Source of the DNA: Sphingobacterium sp. xlx-96
GTDB lineage: Bacteria; Bacteroidota; Bacteroidia; Sphingobacteriales; Sphingobacteriaceae
Assembly: GCF_011007365.1 (NCBI RefSeq)
Contig: NZ_WFKM01000003.1
Location: 1-64,000 of the forward strand
DNA length: 64,000 nucleotides
Direction: 5' to 3'
Shown: piece by piece, positions 57,173 to 64,000 of the stretch
Position numbering within the stretch: position 1 is the stretch's first letter
Layout of the letters: each line of letters opens with the position of its first letter
Program-made: the position numbers and the translations under genes
The notes under the pieces: generated by a model
What the model saw: only the letters and a program-made list of their open reading frames with translations
What the model was told of the DNA's origin: nothing
Databases searched by the model: none

Positions 57173-57367
57173 ACTATAAATTGCTTTTCAAAAGACTTTC
57201 GGGTTTTAATTGAACAGAAACAACTTTAAGTCGTATGAGGTCAAACCCTAAACTTCGCTTCGAAAATAAGGATTACATCGTTACAAAAGAATAACAAATT
57301 AATATTTAACAAAGATTATCCTTAAAAACTTTCATGATCTGCCGGGTTGCGGATCATCACCAGAGAT

Positions 57368-57422
57368 GAACCGATCCCGATGTTATCCGGAAAGCTCTCG
57401 AATGCCATTAGTAAAGAATAAC
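57368..57422 (+). repeat. Dispersed intergenic repeat related to 31905-31959, copy B
   Basis: The partner of the copy at 31905 (43 of 55 identical). In the frame beginning at 57368 it reads EPIPMLSGKLSNAISKE then TAA, with the frame open upstream only to about residue 11 (AGLRIITRD) before a TGA. Nothing else recognisable lies in the 57173-57510 gap. Confidence 0.6.
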
Positions 57423-57520
57423 TCCATGAAAAAAGTTTTTGATGTCCATTGAACGTCCCGAAGTAAGCATATTGACATCATAAAGAGTTAAAACGAATCA
57501 ACAATACGGAAACTTTCTAA

Positions 57521-57546
57521 AAAAAAAGAAGCTTTTTAGAAAAGCT
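57521..57546 (-). terminator. Orphan leftward terminator upstream of tRNA-Gln
   Basis: Read on the minus strand, AGCTTTT-CTA-AAAAGCT is followed by TCTTTTTTTTT. No leftward gene ends here. It may stop antisense transcription from the prs/tRNA side before the DUF2723 gene. Confidence 0.5.
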
Positions 57547-57608
57547 CAAATAAAGACAAAAAATATAACTCTGAAAATCAAGCTAAAACAAAATTAATGA
57601 AAATAAGT

Positions 57609-57639
57609 TTTGCACTTATAAAAAACAGGTGTATATTTG
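57609..57639 (+). promoter_or_regulatory. Promoter of tRNA-Gln
   Basis: TTTG (57609-57612) and TATATTTG (57632-57639) are separated by 19 nt, matching the Bacteroidota consensus (TTG, 17-23 nt, TAnnTTTG). The -7 element lies 51 nt before the tRNA 5' end. Confidence 0.85.
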
Positions 57640-57689
57640 CATCATCAAACACGGAAACAACGACACAAAATGCTTGATAAATGAATGAT

Positions 57690-57760
57690 TGTCCGATAGT
57701 ATAAGGGTAGTACGACAGTTTTTGGTACTGTTTGTCTTGGTTCGAATCCAGGTCGGACAA
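57690..57760 (+). tRNA. tRNA-Gln (anticodon TTG)
   Basis: The cloverleaf folds well: acceptor TGTCCGA/TCGGACA (57690-57696, 57753-57759), anticodon stem ACAGT/ACTGT with loop TTTTGGT, T stem CTTGG/CCAGG with TTCGAAT loop, discriminator A. The anticodon TTG reads glutamine CAA (and CAG by wobble). The 3' CCA is not encoded, so nucleotidyltransferase must add it. It is followed directly by a terminator. Confidence 0.97.
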
Positions 57761-57762
57761 CA

Positions 57763-57798
57763 AAAGAGAGTTACAGATTGTAACTCTCTTTTTTTTTA
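57763..57798 (+). terminator. Terminator of tRNA-Gln
   Basis: A 13-bp perfect stem (57763-57775 with 57779-57791, loop GAT) followed by about nine T. Confidence 0.94.
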
Positions 57799-57859
57799 TA
57801 CATTATCTACAAGGCAATCGAAGCGCTATCTTTAGCTTTTTATTTCAATATCATTTCTC

Positions 57860-57867
57860 TAACTTTG
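57860..57867 (+). promoter_or_regulatory. Candidate -7 element of prs
   Basis: TAACTTTG matches TAnnTTTG, 34 bp before the prs start. No clear -33 TTG is at 17-23 nt. Confidence 0.45.
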
Positions 57868-57901
57868 CCCAAACATTTTAAATACATAATATATTTAAAC
57901 C

Positions 57902-58858
57902 ATGCCTTCGCAATTCAATACGGTTAAATTATTTGCCGGTTCTGGCACACAAGAACTTGCTGAAAAGATCTCTTCCGCATATGGAAAACCTCTAGGAGAC
58001 AAAACACTCGCCAAATTCAGTGACGGAGAGATTCAACCCTTCTACAACGAGTCTGTGCGCGGAGCCGACTTATTCTTGATTCAGTCCACCAGCCAACCCA
58101 CAGACAATCTTTTTGAATTATTATTGATGATTGATGCAGCAAAGCGCGCTTCTGCACACTACATCACAGCCGTGGTCCCTTACTTCGGTTATGCACGTCA
58201 AGACCGTAAGGACAAACCCCGTGTAGCTATAGGCGCTAAGATGATTGCCAATCTTATCACAGCAGCCGGAGCCCACCGCATTATGACAATGGATCTTCAC
58301 GCCGCTCAGATACAAGGTTTTTTTGACATTCCAGTAGACCACCTAGATGGATCTGTGATTTTTGTCCCTTACATCAAGTCGCTGAACCTACCCAATCTAA
58401 CAATCGCTTCGCCAGACATGGGTGGCTCTTACCGCGCACGTACTTTCGCTAAGTTTTTTAATGCAGAAGTAATCATCTGCGACAAGCGACGCAAACGTGC
58501 CAATGAAATTGAATCGATGTCAATCATCGGTGATGTTACAGGGCAAGATGTTGTACTGATGGATGACATATGCGACACTGCAGGAACGCTTTCAAAGGCA
58601 GCCGCCTTAATTATGGAAAATGGAGCAAACTCCGTTAGAGCGGTATGTACACACGCGGTATTATCAGGCAAGGCATACGAAACTATTGAAAACTCGGTAT
58701 TAACAGAGATGATTGTTACCGACACCATACAGTTGGATCCCGAAAGATCAAAAGTCTGTTCAAAGATAAAAGTCCTATCTACGGCAGAACTATTTGCCAA
58801 AGCTATTAAAAATGTAAATGAACACGCTTCTATTGCAGAACTTTTCGTCGTCGAATAA
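57902..58858 (+). CDS. prs: Ribose-phosphate pyrophosphokinase
   Basis: Makes PRPP from ribose 5-phosphate and ATP, feeding the his, pur and pyr enzymes found in this window. Motifs: FSDGEIQPFYNESVRG, PYFGYARQDRKDK (ATP site), MTMDLHAAQIQGFFDIPVD and the PRPP loop VVLMDDICDTAGTLSKA. 318 aa is normal. It stands alone with its own terminator 30 bp after the stop. rplY lies 5 kb downstream on the same strand, with two inserted leftward genes. Confidence 0.98.
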   Translation: MPSQFNTVKLFAGSGTQELAEKISSAYGKPLGDKTLAKFSDGEIQPFYNESVRGADLFLIQSTSQPTDNLFELLLMIDAAKRASAHYITAVVPYFGYARQDRKDKPRVAIGAKMIANLITAAGAHRIMTMDLHAAQIQGFFDIPVDHLDGSVIFVPYIKSLNLPNLTIASPDMGGSYRARTFAKFFNAEVIICDKRRKRANEIESMSIIGDVTGQDVVLMDDICDTAGTLSKAAALIMENGANSVRAVCTHAVLSGKAYETIENSVLTEMIVTDTIQLDPERSKVCSKIKVLSTAELFAKAIKNVNEHASIAELFVVE

Positions 58859-58887
58859 TAGCAATACACCTTATTTTAGAATCCAAG

Positions 58888-58920
58888 AAGGCCATCTGCA
58901 AATTTACAGATGGCCTTTTT
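58888..58920 (+). terminator. Terminator of prs
   Basis: AAGGCCATCTG (58888-58898) pairs perfectly with CAGATGGCCTT (58907-58917) and is followed by T. Confidence 0.95.
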
Positions 58921-59002
58921 CACATATAGTTAGTGCGTTAATAAGGCTTTCAAACTAAAAGTTTACAAAAAACATACCATAATGTGAGATCGAGTAAAAA
59001 CA

Positions 59003-59037
59003 AAAAAAGTCGCCCCGAATCTACCTCGGGGCGACTT
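59003..59037 (-). terminator. Terminator of the DUF1080 gene
   Basis: A 12-bp GC-rich stem (59007-59018 with 59026-59037) followed on the minus strand by seven T. It lies 20 bp past the stop at 59057. Confidence 0.95.
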
Positions 59038-59056
59038 CAAACAATCACATAAGTTT

Positions 59057-62000
59057 TTATAGTTTTTTGACCCGGATATTTCTTAAGAACACTTCTGTAC
59101 CATGTCCTAAAAATCCAATATGGCCCGTATTGGTTTTTAACCCTGGATGATTCTTTCCATCTGCGGCACCGCTTTTTGCTGCCGCCTTAATATCACCATC
59201 CACAATCACCTGACCGTTTACAGTTACTTTAATTTTATCGCCCTGTATACGGATTTCCTCCTGATTCCATTCGCCCATTGGCTTCAAAGAACCTCTTTTG
59301 GCAGCAATGATACCGTATACAGATCCATGATATTGATAAGGCTTCAATTTACTGTAGACCTCTGCATTATCATCTAGGATCTGAATTTCATAGCCCAGAT
59401 AAGCTGCATCTCCCTCCAAAGGAGCACGTATCCCAACACCATTGTTAGCTCCTGGAGTCAATTTAAACTCAAATCGGTACACAAAATCCCCATACTGCTC
59501 TTTGGTATAAATATTTTTACCAAATTTTGCTGTAGGGTTCGAGCGCAGGACACCTTCTTCATTGATTTCATACGCAGGAGACGATGTCCACTTATCCAAA
59601 TTTGTACCATCAAAAAGCATTTCAAATCCTTCTGATTTCTCTTGGTCACTTAGCGTATAAACAACTTTCCGCGGCAATTCTTTCAAATACACATCTCTAT
59701 ACCAAACCCGGGATCCGTGAGCCTGTAATTCAATTTGTTCTGTTGGAAATATGGACTGATTTCTATCCCAGTAATTCTCCAAAGGCACATTATCCACAAC
59801 CAACTCACCATTGAGCCACACCCATACATTCTCACCGACCATGCGGATTTTAAAGTTATTCCACTCACCCAGCGGATTGTCTGCAACTTTTAGCGGCTTC
59901 GAATTAGATTTATTATTGTACAAACCTCCAGATCCGACTTCAGCACCTACATTCGTCCTCGAAATATCCCAGATCTGTACCTGCGGAGTTCCTCTTAAAT
60001 AAACACCAGCATCCGGCTCCTTGCCGTTTTTATCCAACTTCCAGTCCAATAGCAACTCAAAGTCTCCATACTGCTTTACCGTCGCAATATTATCGCCATG
60101 ACCCGCAAATACCAGATCTCCATTGATCGCAGACCAGCTTTCTCGCATTTTTTTATCCGCTTCTATTTGCTTCTGCTCGAGTTCCTTGGGAGTCATTTTA
60201 GCGCGCTTAATGGGATTTTCTACCAACCCTTTCCAACCGGTGAGATCTTTCCCATTAAACAAAGCAATATAACCTTCTCTGGCAGGCATTTCCGTTAAAT
60301 GTCGCACAATAGCTTCTTTCAAATAAGAACTTTCGCTTCCAGACAGATTGCCTTCAGCCATCTGCAACCAGTTACGGACATCCGTTCCTACAAAAGCTTT
60401 ATTATCCATTATAATATTCATCACGACATCAGTAGCCACCCCCTTAAGCTCTGCATCATTCAAGTACTTACTTGCAAAAACAAGCGCAGGATAAGTACCC
60501 GTCGCTTTCATAGCCGAAAGCGCCGAACTACGTTGCTCTTTGGTCTGTGCATATTCAAATGCATCTCTTAACAACAACGTCTTTTGTTCATTCTTAATCC
60601 CACTTGCGTTCAACTGCTTTATAAAACCAGAAAAAACAGTTTTAAACAGGGCAGCGTCTTTTTCTGTGCGAAGCAACGTCGTTAATTCATCTAATGAAGA
60701 AGTATTAGACCAACTCGCTAACGCTTGTACCGCATCATTTTTAAGTGGATTTCCCGTTCCCACATACCCTTTTACCGTCTTTAAAGACTCTTCTCCACCT
60801 TCTCCGGCAAAAACAGGAAACAATCGAGCGGCAGAAGGTGCCTGAGATCTAGAAATGGTAGCAGAGAGGCGTTGAATAATAGCAGCCTTGTTACCATTAT
60901 TTCTTAACGCGACTATAGCAGCTTGTTGTGCTGATTTCACATCGTCCCCCTCGGCTTTCCCCAACACATTAACGACAGCTTCAAAATCAGCATCGTTAAC
61001 AACATTAGGCAATGCTTTATATGCTGCTGATCGGACAGCAGGACTACCCTGTTCAATTAACGCAAACACTTCCTTCGCAGAATTTTTATCGGAACGCTTA
61101 GATAACACATCCAACAAGGCCAATTTTGTCTTTTCATCAGCGCCAGAAATCGCTTTATTGATTTCGGAAACTGTATTCGCTCCCTTAGCCGTTAACAAAA
61201 GTGTTTTTAAGGTATTAACCTCCGCTTCATTTGCTGTTGCAAGCTGTTTAATAACAAAAGAAGTATTTGTACCCTTACTCAAAGCAGATAATGTATTGTA
61301 AGCAGCGATGCGAGATTCTGGATCTTTAACAGCTTTTAGGCTCTTTTCGATCACAGGAATAGCTGCTGTTGCATCTTTTTTAGTTAAAAAATTCAATACA
61401 CTTTCTTGAGCCTCGGGTGACAATTTAGTCAGCGATGACGCAATCTTCTTAATATCCGATGCCGTAGCATCTGATCCCAGAAGACCCAATGCTACATTTC
61501 GCAAAATAGCATTCTCACCCGTAGACAACTTCAACAGATTTTTTTTCTGCTTACCCGGCTCTAGACGGCTCATTAGCTCCAAAGCTGCAACACGTGCACC
61601 AATAGCTTTAGGATCTTGCGCTTCAGCAAATACAGCAGAAGCCAACTTATACGCTAAATCTTTCTTACCATTATACGCCAACACATTCGCATATTCCAGT
61701 GTCAATGCAGCAACATTGGACTTATCAAAAGTATAATTTGTTGATTTAGCTTTTCCATAGAAGGTATCGTAAGACTTTTCCCCACCGATTTTACTCAATG
61801 TTGTCAACGCATTTCGTTGAAAATTCTCCGATTGATACTGACCGATCAATGCAATAACTCGCTCTTCAGCATCTTTAGACCGCAATTCACCAAGCGCACC
61901 TATTATAGCCGTAGCCGTTTGTTCGGTAACACTACCCGCCAAAGCTTTATTCAAAGCCACAGCAGCTTCTGGTGTATGTATGGCGCTAAGCACACGCGCT

Positions 62001-62452
62001 GCTTTTTCAGCAAAATAAGCATCATTCAGATAAGTGGCTACCTTGTCTACAGACTCATTTTTTCCACAAAACTTAAGCAACTCAAATACAAAAGCTTTGT
62101 TATTTTGATCCTTCAAATTGTCCAACGCCCCCAACAAACCTTTCGCATACTTCTCCCGCAGGGCATCCTTACCGGGTTGCATGACGTAGAAAGCGTAAGA
62201 GTTTGTAGCGTATTCGATAGATGCATTATTCCCGCCTTGAGGCTTCAAACCTTGCAACAAAGCAACAACATCATCCGAGTTAAACCCTTCCAATTCTTTC
62301 ATCGCTGCCAAAAACTTAGATTGTTCTGCGGCAGGTTGCTGTGCCAGGACATCTGCAATCTTGGTAGCAGTTGTACGGTTAGCAGGCTGTTGTGCATAGG
62401 ATGCTGTCTGCAACAACAACAATATAGATATAGTATTAAAAATCTTTTTCAT
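59057..62452 (-). CDS. Exported HEAT-repeat protein with two DUF1080 (3-keto-disaccharide hydrolase) domains
   Basis: 1131 aa with signal peptide (KIFNTISILLLLQTASYAQQ). Residues about 30-720 are helical HEAT-like repeats (ALGELRSKDAEERVIALIG, ASSLTKLSPEAQESVLNF). Two concanavalin-like DUF1080 domains follow: about 727-925 (IALFNGKDLTGWKG, GVYLRGTPQVQIWD) and about 945-1131 (EMLFDGTNLDKWTS, NNGVGIRAPLEGDAAY). DUF1080 members cleave 3-keto-glycosides, so this is a periplasmic or surface glycosidase candidate. The oxidoreductase gene 14 bp upstream could make the keto substrate. Confidence 0.88.
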   Translation of the reverse strand: MKKIFNTISILLLLQTASYAQQPANRTTATKIADVLAQQPAAEQSKFLAAMKELEGFNSDDVVALLQGLKPQGGNNASIEYATNSYAFYVMQPGKDALREKYAKGLLGALDNLKDQNNKAFVFELLKFCGKNESVDKVATYLNDAYFAEKAARVLSAIHTPEAAVALNKALAGSVTEQTATAIIGALGELRSKDAEERVIALIGQYQSENFQRNALTTLSKIGGEKSYDTFYGKAKSTNYTFDKSNVAALTLEYANVLAYNGKKDLAYKLASAVFAEAQDPKAIGARVAALELMSRLEPGKQKKNLLKLSTGENAILRNVALGLLGSDATASDIKKIASSLTKLSPEAQESVLNFLTKKDATAAIPVIEKSLKAVKDPESRIAAYNTLSALSKGTNTSFVIKQLATANEAEVNTLKTLLLTAKGANTVSEINKAISGADEKTKLALLDVLSKRSDKNSAKEVFALIEQGSPAVRSAAYKALPNVVNDADFEAVVNVLGKAEGDDVKSAQQAAIVALRNNGNKAAIIQRLSATISRSQAPSAARLFPVFAGEGGEESLKTVKGYVGTGNPLKNDAVQALASWSNTSSLDELTTLLRTEKDAALFKTVFSGFIKQLNASGIKNEQKTLLLRDAFEYAQTKEQRSSALSAMKATGTYPALVFASKYLNDAELKGVATDVVMNIIMDNKAFVGTDVRNWLQMAEGNLSGSESSYLKEAIVRHLTEMPAREGYIALFNGKDLTGWKGLVENPIKRAKMTPKELEQKQIEADKKMRESWSAINGDLVFAGHGDNIATVKQYGDFELLLDWKLDKNGKEPDAGVYLRGTPQVQIWDISRTNVGAEVGSGGLYNNKSNSKPLKVADNPLGEWNNFKIRMVGENVWVWLNGELVVDNVPLENYWDRNQSIFPTEQIELQAHGSRVWYRDVYLKELPRKVVYTLSDQEKSEGFEMLFDGTNLDKWTSSPAYEINEEGVLRSNPTAKFGKNIYTKEQYGDFVYRFEFKLTPGANNGVGIRAPLEGDAAYLGYEIQILDDNAEVYSKLKPYQYHGSVYGIIAAKRGSLKPMGEWNQEEIRIQGDKIKVTVNGQVIVDGDIKAAAKSGAADGKNHPGLKTNTGHIGFLGHGTEVFLRNIRVKKL

Positions 62453-62466
62453 GTGTTTATTTCAGG

Positions 62467-63732
62467 TTAAAAAGTCCAAGGACCTCTCATAGGTTGATTG
62501 ATCAAACGGTTAGCAGCTTCGTCATTTACAAACTCTTGCTTAGCTGAATCATAATGCAACGTTCTATTAAGGCGCAAAGCAGCCAAGCCTAGATTTACCA
62601 ACGTACAAGAATAGTAACCATTCTCTTCGTTAAGGGCAAATTTTTGTCTTGTACGTACGGCTTCGACAAAATCTGTCATTTGCGGGGCTGGATCCGGGTA
62701 TTGAGCCAATTTGCGTTCCAAATCAGGAATATCAGAAACAAAACCTCTATACAACTTACCTTTAGGTCCTTCTATATAAGCCTTACCTACTTCTGTTCCT
62801 TCTCCATCCAATATAATCTGACAGCCATCCGCATACGTATAAGTGATCTTACGCCAAGTACCCACTGCATCAGCATGTTGCTGAGGCGCGTCCACTTCTA
62901 TTTTAACAGGGCTTTCATTATCCTTACCTAAGAAATACTGTACAGGATCCAAATAGTGCTGTCCCATATCACCTAATCCCCCTCCATCATAATCCCAGTA
63001 GCCCCGGAAAGTCGTATGTACCCGATGTGTGCTATAAGGCTTATATGGAGCTGGTCCTAACCACATCTCATAATCCAACTCTTTGGGAGCCTGTTCAACC
63101 GGTAGGTTTTCTTTACCCACCCAGTAAAACTTCCAATCAAAACCTGTATGCTTACTTATAGTAACCTTCAAAGGCCATCCCAACATACCTGTATCAACAA
63201 CTTTCTTGATCTTTTTAACAGGTACATTCATACCGTAAAAATTAGCATCAAAACGGAACCATGTATTCAAACGGAATATATTACCGTGTTGAGCAATGGC
63301 CTCTTTAACCTTTTTACCCTCACCTATGGTTCTTGTCATCGGCTTCTCACACCAAATATCCTTACCCGATCGGGCAGCTTCCAACGCCATTAAACCATGC
63401 CAATGCGGAGGAGTTGCGATATGTACAATATCTACCTCTGGATTGGCAATCAAATCGCGAAAATCGTGATGTTCTTTTACGCCTCCACCCAATGCTTTCT
63501 GCGCTAGAGCCAAGTGTCTCGTATCTACATCACATATGGCGACTGTTTTTGTGCCTGCGTAACCGAAATGTCCACGCCCCATCGACCCAACACCAATCAC
63601 ACCTTTAGTCAGATGATCACTCGGAGCCAAATACCCCTTACCCAATACAAACCGTGGCACAATAGTGAATGCTGCGGCTCCAATCAATGACTTTTTAATA
63701 AAATCACGTCTTGAAGTATGTTGTTTTTCCAT
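62467..63732 (-). CDS. Tat-exported Gfo/Idh/MocA oxidoreductase
   Basis: I choose ATG 63732 over an in-frame ATG 75 bp upstream, because it places the twin-arginine signal at the N-terminus (Arg8-Arg9 in SRRDFIKKS). The 421-aa product has a Rossmann block GVIGVGSMGRGHFG, the catalytic-loop motif DIWCEKPMTRT and a C-terminal GFO domain with GDMGQHYLDPVQY. The family binds NAD(P) tightly and oxidises or reduces sugar ring carbons; Tat export fits folding with its cofactor. It pairs with the DUF1080 protein in one transcript. Confidence 0.92.
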   Translation of the reverse strand: MEKQHTSRRDFIKKSLIGAAAFTIVPRFVLGKGYLAPSDHLTKGVIGVGSMGRGHFGYAGTKTVAICDVDTRHLALAQKALGGGVKEHHDFRDLIANPEVDIVHIATPPHWHGLMALEAARSGKDIWCEKPMTRTIGEGKKVKEAIAQHGNIFRLNTWFRFDANFYGMNVPVKKIKKVVDTGMLGWPLKVTISKHTGFDWKFYWVGKENLPVEQAPKELDYEMWLGPAPYKPYSTHRVHTTFRGYWDYDGGGLGDMGQHYLDPVQYFLGKDNESPVKIEVDAPQQHADAVGTWRKITYTYADGCQIILDGEGTEVGKAYIEGPKGKLYRGFVSDIPDLERKLAQYPDPAPQMTDFVEAVRTRQKFALNEENGYYSCTLVNLGLAALRLNRTLHYDSAKQEFVNDEAANRLINQPMRGPWTF

Positions 63733-63869
63733 GTTTATTATGATTATTTTAGGTTCCCAAGATTTAAAGTTAATTGTTTTTTTTAAACAACTCAAATATA
63801 AATACATAAAATTTTTAATAAAGAAAAAACAGCTAATGTATTACGGTTTTTACAAAAAGTCAAAAAGGA

Positions 63870-63899
63870 TTGCGTTCTCATAATTTTTCATTACTTTTG
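63870..63899 (+). promoter_or_regulatory. Promoter of rplY
   Basis: TTG (63870-63872) and TACTTTTG (63892-63899) are separated by 19 nt, matching the Bacteroidota consensus. The start codon is 28 nt downstream of the -7 element. Confidence 0.82.
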
Positions 63900-63927
63900 C
63901 ACCTCATATTTTAATATTTTAAACAAC

Positions 63928-64000
63928 ATGAAATCAATTGCTATTAGCGGTTCTCTTAGAGAGAGCGTAGGGAAAAGAGATGCAAAAGGATTGCGTTACG
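63928..64000 (+). CDS. rplY: Ribosomal protein bL25 (N-terminal fragment at window edge)
   Basis: Only 24 residues are visible: MKSIAISGSLRESVGKRDAK and a few more. The pattern LRxxxGKxDAKxLR is that of the 5S rRNA-binding protein L25 (Ctc form in Bacteroidota). The frame is open to the end of the window. Its promoter lies just upstream, and the prs-rplY neighbourhood is common in the phylum. Confidence 0.88.
   Translation, partial: MKSIAISGSLRESVGKRDAKGLRY

Noticed and set aside
57578..57763. 61-codon minus-strand open frame
   Set aside because: It runs antisense through the whole tRNA-Gln gene and has no start context or homologue that I recognise.
61817..62470. 217-codon plus-strand open frame
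   Set aside because: It is fully antisense to the 5' part of the DUF1080 gene, whose frame has clear HEAT-repeat content and a signal peptide; its own product is low-complexity and basic.

Overview
The window comes from a Bacteroidota genome, most likely family Sphingobacteriaceae (Sphingobacterium/Pedobacter-like). This rests on four things: moderately AT-rich DNA; starts without clear Shine-Dalgarno sites; promoters of the Bacteroidota type (TTG about 19 nt upstream of TAnnTTTG, seen before the tRNA-Gln and rplY genes); and families typical of the phylum (DUF2480, DUF3108, DUF3109, DUF2723, OmpP1/FadL-type barrels, HU-CCDC81/SPOR, a bifunctional HisB with a fused phosphatase). It reads as chromosomal core sequence. 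I see no intact insertion sequence, prophage, CRISPR array or rRNA.

Layout. 1-5.2 kb: the N-terminal 1524 residues of a giant secreted Ig-like/DUF11 repeat protein (its C-terminus is off the left edge) and a small secreted partner gene, preceded by a 640-bp gap with a cluster of GGACA words. 5.8-11 kb: a leftward histidine operon hisC-hisB-hisH-hisA-hisF-hisIE without hisG or hisD. 11-14.4 kb: leftward rnz, a STAS-domain gene, purC and phoH. 14.7-17.3 kb: a DUF62 SAM hydrolase convergent with an envelope pair (barrel and LVIVD lipoprotein). 17.5-31.7 kb: a long rightward series with an MsbA-like ABC exporter, ccmB-ccmC-ccmD, membrane and barrel proteins, lptC, a PpiD-like foldase, DUF2480/3108/3109 genes, a polyprenyl diphosphate synthase and a TerC protein. 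32-39.6 kb: coiled-coil protein, gmd, tpx, OmpP1/FadL porin, SGNH lipoprotein, OsmC, DUF2157. 39.7-42.6 kb: uvrA.

42.6-52 kb is a leftward cluster: TPR protein, plugless TonB-receptor-like barrel, HU/SPOR membrane protein, ExbB, ExbD, TonB-like protein, FolC. It looks like a dedicated energised envelope machine and is the best candidate for an incompletely described system. 52-58.9 kb holds pyrR-pyrB, a DUF2723 membrane protein, tRNA-Gln and prs, so pyrimidine and PRPP functions lie close together. 59-63.7 kb holds a HEAT plus double DUF1080 protein paired with a Tat-exported Gfo/Idh/MocA oxidoreductase, probably acting on 3-keto-glycosides. rplY begins at the right edge.

Non-coding structure. 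Four intergenic spaces (hisH/hisA, hisB/hisH, purC/STAS, uvrA/folC) carry locus-specific short tandem repeats that also form inverted repeats and abut the 3' end of a gene. The sequence differs at each place but the architecture is the same. Two further dispersed repeat pairs (21970-22018 with 53982-54030; 31905-31959 with 57368-57422) are about 80% identical and lie only between genes.
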